The notes under the pieces are model-generated. The model was not told the origin of the DNA. It was given only the letters and a program-made list of their open reading frames with translations, and did no database searches. Shown here piece by piece: positions 42,700 through 51,534 of a DNA stretch of 64,000 bases; the first letter of the stretch is position 1; every line of letters begins with the position of its first letter. Source of the stretch: Korarchaeum sp964519515 (GTDB lineage: Archaea > Korarchaeota > Korarchaeia > Korarchaeales > Korarchaeaceae); the NCBI GenBank assembly GCA_964519515.1, contig CAZFIJ010000044.1:3230-67229 (forward strand), written 5' to 3'. Both the position numbers and the translations under genes were made by a program.

Positions 42700-43046
42700 A
42701 CTGAACCCTCCTTCAGCCTGATTATGGCTTCAGCAAGATCTCCACGCGTCTCTATGAGGGCTCTCCTAGCTCTATCCGGATCTACACCCGCTTGAGTCGC
42801 TACGAGCATCACATCCTCCTCAGATGGTGAGTAACTTTCCCTCTCCTCACCCAACCTCTCGGATCTCCCGATTATTTGGTAAATTTCCTCACCACTTACT
42901 CTCATGAGGGAGACCTGAGGATCCCTAACGATTATAGATTCTCCGCTACTCAGCTTTATCACTACCTCAGTTGCGTCTATGCCTTGAACTTGAATTCCCA
43001 TGCTCTTCATCATCCTATCCAGGTCCTTGAGCTTTATCCTCTTCAT
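42696..43046 (-). CDS. nac: Nascent polypeptide-associated complex protein
   Basis: Archaeal NAC is a homodimeric ribosome-associated chaperone. It has a NAC domain (MKSMGIQVQGIDATEVVIKL, then QVSLMRVSGEEIYQIIG) and a C-terminal UBA domain (DVMLVATQAGVDPDRARRALIETRGDLAEAIIRL). I start at ATG 43046 (MKRIKLKDLDRMM); an upstream ATG at 43061 adds five residues. It pairs functionally with the SRP genes of this window. Confidence 0.95.
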   Translation of the reverse strand: MKRIKLKDLDRMMKSMGIQVQGIDATEVVIKLSSGESIIVRDPQVSLMRVSGEEIYQIIGRSERLGEERESYSPSEEDVMLVATQAGVDPDRARRALIETRGDLAEAIIRLKEGSV

Positions 43047-43078
43047 CGGGTATACACCCAAAGGTTAATCTAAAGCTT

Positions 43079-43645
43079 TTGCATCATCAGTGGGAGCTGG
43101 TGGATTTGTCAGGGGAGGTTTACGTCTGTGAGTTATGCGGGGGGACCTTCTACGGGAAACCCGTCATAGTCGATCTTGATGGTTATAAAGCATCCCTATG
43201 CAACAATTGTGCGAGAAAAGTCAAGAAAGTTAAGAAGAGTGATGAAAAAACCGTTTTACCTCAGAGGAAATTAGAGGCACCTCTGGAGAAGCCTTCTCCC
43301 AGCAGACCTAAGGAAGTCCGGGTCCCTAAGAGAGAGAGGGGAGAGGTGGAGCTCGTTGAGGATTATGGGAAGAAGATCAGAGAAGCCAGAGAGGCTCTTG
43401 GTCTATCAATAGAGCAGGTTGCTGCAGCATTAAATATAAAAGCATCTCTCCTCAGGAATATAGAGTCTGAGAGAGTCGTTCCGAGCTTCGAAGTCGCTAG
43501 GAATATAGAGAAGCTTCTGGAGGTCTCAATAATACAGAGAAATCCTGAAAGAGCGCAAGTCGCTAGTTCAGCCCCTCAACAAGTTTATAGCTCCGTCACG
43601 CTCGGGGAAGCTGTAGAAGTGAAGAGAAAGAGGAGGAAGAGGTGA
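43079..43645 (+). CDS. mbf1: Archaeal multiprotein bridging factor 1 (aMBF1)
   Basis: The 188-aa protein has an N-terminal zinc ribbon (CELCGG, then CNNC), a charged linker and a Cro/C1-type helix-turn-helix (GKKIREAREALGLSIEQVAAALNIKASLLRNIE), the MBF1 arrangement. It likely acts in translation or transcription. The start is uncertain: TTG 43079 or GTG 43100. The GTPase gene follows after 1 nt. Confidence 0.92.
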   Translation: MHHQWELVDLSGEVYVCELCGGTFYGKPVIVDLDGYKASLCNNCARKVKKVKKSDEKTVLPQRKLEAPLEKPSPSRPKEVRVPKRERGEVELVEDYGKKIREAREALGLSIEQVAAALNIKASLLRNIESERVVPSFEVARNIEKLLEVSIIQRNPERAQVASSAPQQVYSSVTLGEAVEVKRKRRKR

Positions 43646-43646
43646 T

Positions 43647-44813
43647 ATGCCGACCAACCTCCCACCCGAGGCCCAGGCTAAGTGGGAGGAATATTCTAAA
43701 GCGAAAACCCCGGAGGAGAAGCTCCAGAAACTCAAGGAGTTCTACTCATTAATACCGAAGCATAAGGGAACGGAAAAGATGGAGAAATTCGTCAAGAGGA
43801 GGATATCTGAGCTTAAAGAGGAAATAGAGAGAAAGAAGACAGCAAAGAAGGGTAAAGGGTTATCACTAATGGTTGAAAAGAGAGGAGCAGCTCAATTAGT
43901 CCTTATAGGATTTACAAATTCCGGGAGGAGTACTCTCCTAGCGACACTGACGAACGCTAAGCCTTCCATATCCCCAAACCCCTTCACAACTATGAGGCCC
44001 GTTGAGGGAATGATGGAGATCTATGGGACCCAGATCCAAGTAGTTGAGGCGCCTCCACTCATACTTGAGGCTCAAGGTGGTCCAACGAATCTGGCAGTCG
44101 CTCTAGCAAAGAACTCAGATGTCCTAGGGATAACAGTGAGCTCCCTCGAGGATCCCATGGACTCCCTCTCTAAGATATTCTCATTCTTAGAATCTAGAGA
44201 GATATCTTTCGAGAGGCCGACCGGTAGGGTCAGGATAAAGAGGAGCAGGGCGGCTCCGACTCTCATAATAATGAATAAGGGGAAACTCGTCGATTGCTCT
44301 GAGGGAGATGTGAGGGAGCTACTGCTTCAATTCGGGATAGATAGGGCTTGGGTTGAGATAGAAGGGTATGTGAGGCTCGAGGATGTCGAGGACGCGATAT
44401 TCGGGGAGAAGAGTTACAAACCGACGATAATCTTCCTGACGAAATGTGATATCGTTGAGGATAAGGGATTGATAGAGGAGGTCAAGAAGCTCTATGGAGA
44501 TAAGGTCATGGGGATAATACCCTCCCCCACGGGACTCCCGTCTAAAGATGAGCTCGGGGAGATGATACTCAAGGAACTTGGGCTCATAAGAGTATTCACA
44601 AAATCGAAGAATGAGAAATCCCCATCAGATAAGGCAGTTATACTTCCGAAGAACTCGAGCGTAATTGATCTAGCGGAGTTCATCCACGAGTCCTTCAGGG
44701 AGAAGTTCAAGTACGCTAAGGTATGGGCGAAGAGACTCCCTTACTCCCCGATGAGAGTGGGCCCGGACTTCCTCCTCGAGGATGGGGATATAGTAGAGAT
44801 AGTGGTGGGCTGA
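43647..44813 (+). CDS. TGS domain GTPase-like protein (DRG/OBG family)
   Basis: The 388-aa protein has an N-terminal helical part (1-75), a G domain and a C-terminal TGS domain (about 310-388, VILPKNSSVIDLAEFIHESF). The G domain is altered: the P-loop reads GFTNSGRSTLL with Arg for the catalytic Lys, and the G3 DxxG is replaced near VVEAPPLIL. TKCD (G4) is kept. It may bind GTP weakly or not hydrolyse it. Archaeal DRG-like proteins are tied to ribosomes. It is coupled to rpiA downstream. Confidence 0.85.
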   Translation: MPTNLPPEAQAKWEEYSKAKTPEEKLQKLKEFYSLIPKHKGTEKMEKFVKRRISELKEEIERKKTAKKGKGLSLMVEKRGAAQLVLIGFTNSGRSTLLATLTNAKPSISPNPFTTMRPVEGMMEIYGTQIQVVEAPPLILEAQGGPTNLAVALAKNSDVLGITVSSLEDPMDSLSKIFSFLESREISFERPTGRVRIKRSRAAPTLIIMNKGKLVDCSEGDVRELLLQFGIDRAWVEIEGYVRLEDVEDAIFGEKSYKPTIIFLTKCDIVEDKGLIEEVKKLYGDKVMGIIPSPTGLPSKDELGEMILKELGLIRVFTKSKNEKSPSDKAVILPKNSSVIDLAEFIHESFREKFKYAKVWAKRLPYSPMRVGPDFLLEDGDIVEIVVG

Positions 44814-45491
44814 ATGATAGAGTTCGAGAAGAGAGTAGTTGCTAGGGAAGCGCTCAAATTGATAGGGGATGCGAAATTAGTGGGACTTGGCTCTGGATCT
44901 ACGGTCGCTATTTTCGTGGAGGAGCTGGCCAAATCGGATAGAGCGAATAAAATATCCGTTATACCATCATCTAAGCAGATAGAGGAGGTAGCTAGTGATC
45001 TGGGACTTAAGGTGATTTATCCTGATGATGAGAGGCCTGAGATAACGGTAGATGGCGCGGATGAGATAGATAGTGATTTGAACTTGCTCAAGGGAGGGGG
45101 AGGCGCTTTACTGAGGGAGAAAGTGCTAGCTTATAATAGCTCAACTTACGTCATTATAGCTGACCATACGAAATTAGTGGAGAGGCTTTGCTCAAAGAGA
45201 GCCCTTCCCGTCGAAGTGTTACCTTATGGAGCCTCTTGGACCCTCGATAATCTCAGGAAGAGGCTTAATTGTGATGTGGGGATCAGGATGAAGGATCTCT
45301 CGCCCTTCGTGACGGATAACGGTAATCTAATAGCGGATATATCCTGCCCTCCGATAGACGATCCCGCTTCCATAGAGAGCGAGATAAAAGGGGTGCCGGG
45401 CGTCGTTGAAGTAGGTATATTCGTCGGCCTAGCGGACTTGGTCTTAGTAGCGAGGGGAAGCGAGGTCAAGGTATTGCGGCAGGGTTTTTAA
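44814..45491 (+). CDS. rpiA: Ribose-5-phosphate isomerase A
   Basis: RpiA interconverts ribose 5-phosphate and ribulose 5-phosphate. The 225-aa protein has GLGSGSTVAIFVEEL, VDGADEIDSDLNLLKGGGGALLREK and SKRALPVEVLPYG, which hold the active-site residues. It begins directly after the GTPase stop. The last codons (GGT TTT TAA) also form the TATA box of the SRP RNA gene. Together with HxlB it fits ribose supply via the reverse RuMP pathway. Confidence 0.96.
   Translation: MIEFEKRVVAREALKLIGDAKLVGLGSGSTVAIFVEELAKSDRANKISVIPSSKQIEEVASDLGLKVIYPDDERPEITVDGADEIDSDLNLLKGGGGALLREKVLAYNSSTYVIIADHTKLVERLCSKRALPVEVLPYGASWTLDNLRKRLNCDVGIRMKDLSPFVTDNGNLIADISCPPIDDPASIESEIKGVPGVVEVGIFVGLADLVLVARGSEVKVLRQGF
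45485..45491 (+). promoter_or_regulatory. TATA box of the SRP RNA gene, inside rpiA
   Basis: TTTTTAA lies 20-26 nt upstream of the likely SRP RNA 5' end, the normal archaeal spacing. Its last three bases are the rpiA stop codon. Confidence 0.5.
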
Positions 45492-45510
45492 GGGAGTGAT
45501 ACTCGATACA

Positions 45511-45904
45511 AGGGGCGGTGGGGTAGGACCGGGGGGGTAGCCGTCCCCTCAACCGGAAGGCTAATGCCGGGGTCAGTAACTCCCGGGGGCGAGTTGATGG
45601 TAGGGGATCTCTATCTCCTCCTAACCAATGAACCCCGGTCCCGGTGGACCGGCGGTGGTGATAACCCGTCCGGAGGGACGGGGAATCACCTTTTCCACCG
45701 AAGCGGGGAAGGGCCCGACGGGGGCAGCACCCCGGTGGCCGTCGGGTGGGCGGGGGAATCACCTTTGCCGCGGAACCGGGTCAGGCCCGGAAGGGAGCAG
45801 CCCTAAGGTGGACGTTCGGTGCTGCCGGGTAACTGGGGGAAGGGTATGGGGAGAATAGGGAAACCTGATCCATTAACTCCACCTCGGGGGAGCCCACCGC
45901 CCCC
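45511..45904 (+). ncRNA. Signal recognition particle (7S) RNA with duplicated hairpin region
   Basis: This RNA is the scaffold for SRP19 and SRP54. The ends pair (GGGGCGGTGGG at 45512 with CCCACCGCCCC to 45904). Helix 6 is at 45657-45690 with its GGAG tetraloop. Helix 8 holds the universal SRP54 site GTCAGG...GGAA...AGCAGCC at 45780-45803. At about 394 nt it is longer than the usual 300-320 nt. The excess is a diverged tandem repeat: 45679-45745 and 45751-45819 share AATCACCTTT, GGCCCG, a GCAGC-type strand and GGTGG. The exact ends are estimated. Confidence 0.93.
45679..45819 (+). repeat. Diverged tandem duplication within SRP RNA
   Basis: Copy A is 45679-45745 and copy B is 45751-45819, offset 72 nt. 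Both run from a CGGGG-AATCACCTTT start through a GC-rich hairpin to GGTGG and a TCGG end. Copy B has the intact GGAA tetraloop and symmetric-loop bases of helix 8. Copy A keeps an AAGG/AGCA-like internal loop but has GACG as its apical loop. Confidence 0.7.
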
Positions 45905-45920
45905 ATAAAAAAGAAGAAGG
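45905..45920 (-). terminator. T-rich terminator after the ferredoxin gene
   Basis: Read on the minus strand this is CTTCTTCTTTTTTAT, a pyrimidine/T run just past the ferredoxin stop, as expected for archaeal termination. It lies between convergent SRP RNA and ferredoxin genes. Confidence 0.4.
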
Positions 45921-45924
45921 GTGT

Positions 45925-46152
45925 TTAGATCAGCTGCTTCTTGGAGCCGTCTGGCTGAACCTCGTATATATGTATTATATTGACGGGGCAGGCCTGGGCA
46001 GCCTCCATGTTGCAACCGAGATCGTCCAACTCCTTCTTAACGGGGGAAGCTAGCCCATCGTCCTCTATGATCCAGTTGTCTGGGCAGAGGGATGCGCAGA
46101 CACCATCGGCTATGCAGCTCTCCCTATCTTGCTCTATCAAGTACTTGGGCAT
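45925..46152 (-). CDS. Single-cluster ferredoxin with Asp ligand position
   Basis: This is a small electron carrier, a likely partner for AOR and other ferredoxin-dependent enzymes. The 75-aa protein has CIADGVCASLCP, that is Cys-x2-Asp-x2-Cys-x3-Cys, with Asp in place of the second Cys, and a distal ACPV. This is the pattern of the Pyrococcus furiosus-type ferredoxin. A further disulfide-type Cys is in LGCNME. The start is ATG 46152 behind GGAGGTG. Confidence 0.95.
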   Translation of the reverse strand: MPKYLIEQDRESCIADGVCASLCPDNWIIEDDGLASPVKKELDDLGCNMEAAQACPVNIIHIYEVQPDGSKKQLI

Positions 46153-46241
46153 AGTAACACCTCCTCGGCTAGCCGAGCTGTGAGTAGGTTTAATTTAATT
46201 TTTTGTAGTGTAGATGCGCGTATAATCCTCACATAGCGCAT

Positions 46242-46694
46242 CTATACAGCGATACTCTGTCTCTCATTTATAAATTTTTTGAACTTTTCGTTTATATTAT
46301 ATATATTTTCCCTCAGAAAATCGATGAATAATTTCAGTCTCTCAGCGCTCTCCCAACTCACTCCGTGCTCCATCCAGCAGGCTTCCTCCCTAGCTCTCTC
46401 ATCCTCGATCCCCAGGATCTCCCTGAGGAATTCATAGAAAATTTCCTCTTTATTTATAATGTGAATTGCAGATTTCTCCCCATTCTCCGTCAGAGTGACC
46501 TTACTGTATCTGTTATAGTTAACTAAACCGGCTTTAGATAGTCTCTTTAAGGCGTCTATTACACTCGGTAATGTGACATCGAGCTCATCGGCGAGCTCCT
46601 TAACCCCAACGGCCCTCCCCTTTCTCTGCAATCTATATATCGCGGTGAGATACTCCTGCAGTCCGGGAGTTATTTCAACTTGTAGCTCATCCAT
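46242..46694 (-). CDS. DtxR/MntR-family metal-dependent regulator
   Basis: The protein of about 150 aa has an N-terminal winged helix-turn-helix (VGVKELADELDVTLPSVIDALKRLSKAGLVNY) and a metal-binding/dimerisation domain with EEACWMEHGVSWESAERL, the DtxR ligand pattern (C-x2-E-H, then E). It likely controls iron or manganese genes. It stands divergent to moaB (53 nt apart) and upstream of ferredoxin. I start at ATG 46694 (MDELQVEI). Confidence 0.92.
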   Translation of the reverse strand: MDELQVEITPGLQEYLTAIYRLQRKGRAVGVKELADELDVTLPSVIDALKRLSKAGLVNYNRYSKVTLTENGEKSAIHIINKEEIFYEFLREILGIEDERAREEACWMEHGVSWESAERLKLFIDFLRENIYNINEKFKKFINERQSIAV

Positions 46695-46747
46695 CCCGGA
46701 AGTGAGGTCGGTGGATAATTTTAAAGTTACCCCAGTGACCACGATCT

Positions 46748-47257
46748 ATGGGAGTCCCGGAGGAACACAAGAGGGGAGTTCCCTCTAAGCTCAGCTACTC
46801 AATATTCATAGTCAGTACATCGAGATTCAGTGATAAGAGCAAGGAGGATCTGGCTGGGAAGATCGCTACGGAAATAATAGAGGCTTCAGGCAATCTAGTC
46901 GTGAGGAAGGAGATAATACCAGATGATGAAGGTCTCATAAGGGCATCTCTGATAAGGGCAGCGGAGGATTCTGATGTGATAATATTCTGCGGGGGGACTG
47001 GTGTTAGCCCATCAGATGTAACACCGGAAGCAATAGGGCCGCTCCTTAAGAAGGAGCTCCCTGGATTCGGTGAGATATTCAGGTGGCTAAGTTACTCCCA
47101 AATAGGCAGTTCAGCTATTGCTAGTAGAGCTTCAGCTGGATTTTACCTGAAATCCCTCGTCTTCATGCTTCCAGGATCACCAGATGCAGTTAAGCTAGCT
47201 CTCGAGAGGCTGATAGTACCTGAGGCCCCTCACTTGATCAAGCTCGCTAGGGGCTAA
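46748..47257 (+). CDS. moaB: Molybdopterin adenylyltransferase MoaB/MogA type
   Basis: This protein adenylates molybdopterin before metal insertion by MoeA. The 169-aa protein has FCGGTGVSPSDVTPEAIGPLL and LPGFGEIFRWLSYSQIGSSAIASRASAG, the MoaB/MogA signatures, and MLPGSPDAVKLAL. It is convergent (11-nt overlap) with moeA-PBP. Confidence 0.94.
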   Translation: MGVPEEHKRGVPSKLSYSIFIVSTSRFSDKSKEDLAGKIATEIIEASGNLVVRKEIIPDDEGLIRASLIRAAEDSDVIIFCGGTGVSPSDVTPEAIGPLLKKELPGFGEIFRWLSYSQIGSSAIASRASAGFYLKSLVFMLPGSPDAVKLALERLIVPEAPHLIKLARG

Positions 47258-49199
47258 TAGGGAGGCCTATATCATCACTCGCTTCAATACCATCTAACTC
47301 ATTTAACTTACTTCTGAATTCCCTCAAGATCTCTATGAATTCCTCGATAGCTCTCTTTCCCATCGAGGATCTCCTGATCAAGAAATCATAATTTTCCTCA
47401 GCGATTGGAATGAAATCTAAATTGTAAAGTCTAGCTACAGTCTTTATCCCAATTCCTACATCAGCAATTCCATTTTTAATTGCTATAGCAACTGCATTAT
47501 GAGATTTAGCCTCATTCCAATATCCTCTGATGTCCTTAATGGCCTCAGAGATATCGATACCCATTCTCTCAGCTTCTACTTTGAGCAAATAATCGAGCAG
47601 TATTCTAGTGCCCGAGCCCTTATTCCTGTTCATTATCACTATATCTCTCCTCTCTAAGATATCCCTAATTCCCTTTATCCCCTTGGGGTTTCCCCTAGCC
47701 ACTATGAGGCCCTGGATCCTCTTGTACCCCCTTATCAGGATAGCCTTATCCTCTATCGAGAACTTCCGCATGAAGGGTACGTTGTATTCCATCGTCTCCG
47801 GGTCAAATGCGTGCACGCCAGCTAAATCGGCTTCTCCTCTAGCTATGGCCTTGAACCCTCCGGAGGATCCAACGAATACTGATTTAATGTGGAACCCCCT
47901 CCTCCTCATCTCAGCCATTATTAGCTCCAATCCGATGCAATGGCTGCCTATCATGGATATATCAGCGATCCTATCCGTGAAGAGCTTGACTCTGACGGTT
48001 TCCCCCTCCTCTATGAGTTCCCTGAGTTCCTCCATCTCCACGTAACCATCAGCTCGTGAGAGCGTTGAAATAGCCTCAGATCCTGTAGGAACAGGGAAAA
48101 CTAGAAATTCCTCGTCCTTCACGATATGGACAGGAAGTAGATCCCTCCTCCCCCTCTCCCCAATTATCCTCTCCGCAGCCCTTCCAATTATCTCCTTTTC
48201 AATCTCCAGAGACTTACCGCTCCACTTCCTTATGAGAGGAGAGACTATCTCTCTATAAACCGTGAGGCAGCTCGTAGGATAGCCCGGGAGACCTATCACA
48301 AGCTTCCCCTTGGCCTCAGCTATTACAGTCGGCTTCCCCGGATGCATAGCTATACCGTGGATGATAACGCCTGGAGGACCTAGTTCCTCAAGCACTCTAT
48401 ACATAACATCCCCAGCTCCGACGCTAGTGCTCCCTGAAATCAAAATGATATCGAATTTCTCAAGATCTCTCTTCAGAGAATCCCTTATAGTTTCATAATC
48501 ATCGGGGAGTATGCCTAAGAATGTGGGCTCCCCACCGTCCTCTAATACGGAAGCTATGAGAGATGATGAGTTCACATCGTATATCTTCCCGTACCCTAAG
48601 GCCTCCCCCGGCTGGGCTAACTCATCCCCCGTCGAGAATATCCCTACCCTGGGTCTCGAGAGCACTTCAACCTCCCTTATGCCAACGGCAGCTAGAATCC
48701 CTATCTCCCTCGCTGTGAGCCTCGTCCCTCTGTAAGCTACTGTCTCACCGACTCTCACATCAGATCCAGCGCCTTGCACATTCTCCCCAGGGGCTACTGA
48801 TCTCATCACAAGGATACTATCACCTTTCCTCACAGTGAACTCTTCCTTAACGACGGAATTGGCCCCTCTAGGCATGGGAGCGCCAGTAGCTACCTCAACT
48901 GCCTCCCTCTCCCCTACTTCTCCTGGAAAAGGATGTCCAGCTGAGGCCACTCCTATTATCTTGAGCTCCACGGGATTATCCTCATCAGCCCAGAAGGTAT
49001 CTTCCGCCCTCACTGCATAACCATCGAGCATCACCCTATCGAATCCCGGCACATCGACCCTCGACACGATATCCTCAGCTAAAATCCTACCGAATGCATC
49101 CCAAATAGGGACTCTCTCCCTCCTTTCCGGCCTTTCGTACCTCATAATCAAATCCTTAACTTCCTCTAAGCTCTTAAGATGTCTGAAGACTTTCCTCAA
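47247..49199 (-). CDS. moeA: MoeA fused to a LysR-type substrate-binding (PBP-like) domain
   Basis: This protein inserts molybdate or tungstate into adenylated pterin. Residues 1-400 are MoeA (DVPGFDRVMLDGYAV, VATGAPMPRGANSVV, SGSTSVGAGDVMYRVLE, GLPGYPTS). Residues 415-640 form a periplasmic-binding-like domain of the PBP/LysR effector type (GSHCIGLELIMAEMRRRG, NRNKGSGTRILLDYLL), a fusion known from archaea. The domain may bind metal oxyanion or a regulatory ligand. It overlaps the second moeA by 26 nt. Confidence 0.94.
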   Translation of the reverse strand: MRKVFRHLKSLEEVKDLIMRYERPERRERVPIWDAFGRILAEDIVSRVDVPGFDRVMLDGYAVRAEDTFWADEDNPVELKIIGVASAGHPFPGEVGEREAVEVATGAPMPRGANSVVKEEFTVRKGDSILVMRSVAPGENVQGAGSDVRVGETVAYRGTRLTAREIGILAAVGIREVEVLSRPRVGIFSTGDELAQPGEALGYGKIYDVNSSSLIASVLEDGGEPTFLGILPDDYETIRDSLKRDLEKFDIILISGSTSVGAGDVMYRVLEELGPPGVIIHGIAMHPGKPTVIAEAKGKLVIGLPGYPTSCLTVYREIVSPLIRKWSGKSLEIEKEIIGRAAERIIGERGRRDLLPVHIVKDEEFLVFPVPTGSEAISTLSRADGYVEMEELRELIEEGETVRVKLFTDRIADISMIGSHCIGLELIMAEMRRRGFHIKSVFVGSSGGFKAIARGEADLAGVHAFDPETMEYNVPFMRKFSIEDKAILIRGYKRIQGLIVARGNPKGIKGIRDILERRDIVIMNRNKGSGTRILLDYLLKVEAERMGIDISEAIKDIRGYWNEAKSHNAVAIAIKNGIADVGIGIKTVARLYNLDFIPIAEENYDFLIRRSSMGKRAIEEFIEILREFRSKLNELDGIEASDDIGLPISP

Positions 49200-50436
49200 G
49201 ATCCAACCACCTCTTGTAGACTATTACATCGACTTCATCACCCTCCTCATATCCCTCGACTTCCTCCGGGACTATAAGGAAGCCGTCCGATCTTATGAGG
49301 GAGCTTATTATACCAGCGCCGCCTATCCTCACGGGGGTGGCGATATAAGAATCTCCCCTCTTGGTAAGCTTCACCCTAACGTAATGTCTCACTCCCGGGG
49401 AAGAGGGGATCCTCTGGGAGAGCTTAGCCCTCACTCTAGCCTTAACTTCCACTCCTCTGATCCCTAGGAGCTTCTCTATTATCGGTAGTAATATCTCGCT
49501 AGTAGCTACCATCGCGGATACAGGGTAGCCGGGTATCCCCACTAGGAGCTTCCCTCCCAATATAGCGAGCATCGTCGGTTTCCCTGGCATTATGCTGAGG
49601 CCGCGTACTAAGATCTCACCGCCCATCGACCTCACTACATCATATAGGTAATCCTTACTCCCTACACTGCTCCCAGCTATAGTTAAGATGATATCGCAAT
49701 CATCACAAGCTCCTATGAGAACCTTAATAGAGTGAGGCTCATCCCTAGCTATACCTAAATATCTAGTCTCAGCTAGCTCCCCTATGATCGCTCTAACCCC
49801 GAATACATTGGAGTTCACGACCTTACCCCTCTCAAGCTCGGATCCAAGTTCTATGAGTTCATTCCCGCTCGCTATGATGCATACTCTCGGCTTCCTAACG
49901 ACGGGGACTTGCGTTATATTCAAGGAAGCTATTGCGAGTATTTCGAACGGACCTAGGAATGTCCCCCTCCTGAGGAGAATCTCTCCTTTCCTTATATCAC
50001 TTCCTGCTCTATCTACGTTAGCTCCTGGGGCTACTTGCTTCAATATCTCAACGTAATCACCTGACCTCCTCGAATATTCAAGCGGAACGACGGAATCAGC
50101 TCCTCTCGGAAGTGGAGCACCAGTAGCTACTTCAACAGCTTCCATACCCCTTATCTCAACTTCACATTCCTCCCCAGGTGAGGAAGATCCTACCACCCTC
50201 AAGACTATTGGGTTATCCGGAGAGGCCCCGAAGGTGCTCTCAGATTTCACTGCATAACCGTCGAAAGCGACTCTATCGTAAGGGGGGAAATCTCCAGGGG
50301 AGGTTATGTCCTCAGCTAGAACTCTTCCCAGGGCTCTTTCAGTGCTCACGATTTCGCTGGGGAGATTACTTATACGATCTGATATCTTCGAGAGGGCCTC
50401 ATCAACCCTACTGAGCTTATCGAATAGCTTGCTCAT
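49174..50436 (-). CDS. moeA: Molybdopterin molybdenumtransferase MoeA
   Basis: The 420-aa single-unit MoeA has DFPPYDRVAFDGYAVKSEST, VATGAPLPRGADSVV, TIAGSSVGSKDYLYDVVRSMG and VGIPGYPVSAM. A second MoeA in the same operon is common in tungsten-using archaea, and the two may serve different metals. The order is moeA then moeA-PBP, both on the minus strand. Confidence 0.95.
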   Translation of the reverse strand: MSKLFDKLSRVDEALSKISDRISNLPSEIVSTERALGRVLAEDITSPGDFPPYDRVAFDGYAVKSESTFGASPDNPIVLRVVGSSSPGEECEVEIRGMEAVEVATGAPLPRGADSVVPLEYSRRSGDYVEILKQVAPGANVDRAGSDIRKGEILLRRGTFLGPFEILAIASLNITQVPVVRKPRVCIIASGNELIELGSELERGKVVNSNVFGVRAIIGELAETRYLGIARDEPHSIKVLIGACDDCDIILTIAGSSVGSKDYLYDVVRSMGGEILVRGLSIMPGKPTMLAILGGKLLVGIPGYPVSAMVATSEILLPIIEKLLGIRGVEVKARVRAKLSQRIPSSPGVRHYVRVKLTKRGDSYIATPVRIGGAGIISSLIRSDGFLIVPEEVEGYEEGDEVDVIVYKRWLDLEESLQTS

Positions 50437-50517
50437 CTGGGTCAGCTAGGCGCCCTGATTAAAATAGTTGCGTCTACAGTAAATTTTTTTAAATGCATAA
50501 CCTCAAGCTATCCCAAC

Positions 50518-51534
50518 ATGCGCATGATACTGATGGGGCTCGGTGTAGTCGGTAGGTCCTTCTTACGTACACTCATCGAGAAGTCCCCGGAACTGAGGTT
50601 GAAGTATGGCCTGAACCCGACTTTAGTAGCTGTAGCAGATTCTTCCTCAGCTGTCCAAGATGAGAGAGGGCTCGATCCGAAGGAGATACTGGATCTGAAG
50701 GTCAGAAAGGGTTCTCTATCTGGACACGCTCGAGAGGTAGGGATGAGAGGAGTGGAGCTGATAAGAGGTGTGGACGCTGAAGTACTCATCGACGTTACTC
50801 CATCGAACTTCAAAACAGGGGAGCCCTCTCTCTCATACATAAAGGCAGCTTTAAATACTGGAAAACATGTGATAACAGCTAGTAAGGGCCCGTTTGCTTT
50901 AGAAATGCCTGCTTTAATTGAGATGTTTCAAGAGAGCGGTCTTCACCTCTTATTCAGTGGTACTGTCGGAGGAGGTGTGCCCTTCGTCAGGTTCGTCAGG
51001 AAATGCCTGATAGGGGAGAGAGTGCTAGCGATAAAGGGAGTCCTAAATGGGACTACGAACTACATATTGACGAGGATGGAAGCAGGACTTTCCTTCGAGA
51101 GCGCCTTGAGAGAGGCCCAGGAACTGGGTTACGCTGAAGCAGATCCATCAAATGATATAGATGGTCTCGACTCGGCCGCTAAGCTCGTTATACTATCTAA
51201 TCTCGCGATGGAGACAGATTTGACCATAAGGGATGTGGAGATAAAGGGGATAAGGGGGGTAGAGATAGATAGAAAGATATTAGAGGAAGGAAAGTCCGTG
51301 AGATTGATAGCAAGCTCAGAAGAATCTGGAGCAAGAGTAAGGCCAGAGATCATAGAGAGGACCGATCCTCTAGCGGTATCAGGGGCTTTGAACGCAGTCT
51401 CATTCTTCGCTGAGTCCTCCGGGAGGCACACTCTGATAGGGAAGGGAGCGGGGGGCGATGAGACAGCGATGGCCCTCATTAGGGACTTAGTAGAGCTCAG
51501 GATGAGCTTGAGCGAGGTGGGAGCTTGCTTGTGA
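50518..51534 (+). CDS. hom: Homoserine dehydrogenase
   Basis: This enzyme reduces aspartate semialdehyde to homoserine for threonine and methionine. The 338-aa protein has the Rossmann start MILMGLGVVGRSFL, TASKGPFAL, GTVGGGVPFVRF, LNGTTNYILTRME and EADPSNDIDGLDSAAKL. The first half has the usual Gly-rich NAD(P) motif. There is no ACT domain. It overlaps the aspartokinase start. Confidence 0.95.
   Translation: MRMILMGLGVVGRSFLRTLIEKSPELRLKYGLNPTLVAVADSSSAVQDERGLDPKEILDLKVRKGSLSGHAREVGMRGVELIRGVDAEVLIDVTPSNFKTGEPSLSYIKAALNTGKHVITASKGPFALEMPALIEMFQESGLHLLFSGTVGGGVPFVRFVRKCLIGERVLAIKGVLNGTTNYILTRMEAGLSFESALREAQELGYAEADPSNDIDGLDSAAKLVILSNLAMETDLTIRDVEIKGIRGVEIDRKILEEGKSVRLIASSEESGARVRPEIIERTDPLAVSGALNAVSFFAESSGRHTLIGKGAGGDETAMALIRDLVELRMSLSEVGACL

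Noticed and set aside
45466..46015. Open frames of 70-98 codons on both strands over the SRP RNA region
   Set aside because: They result from the GC-rich RNA gene; Gly/Pro/Arg-rich translations with no family features.
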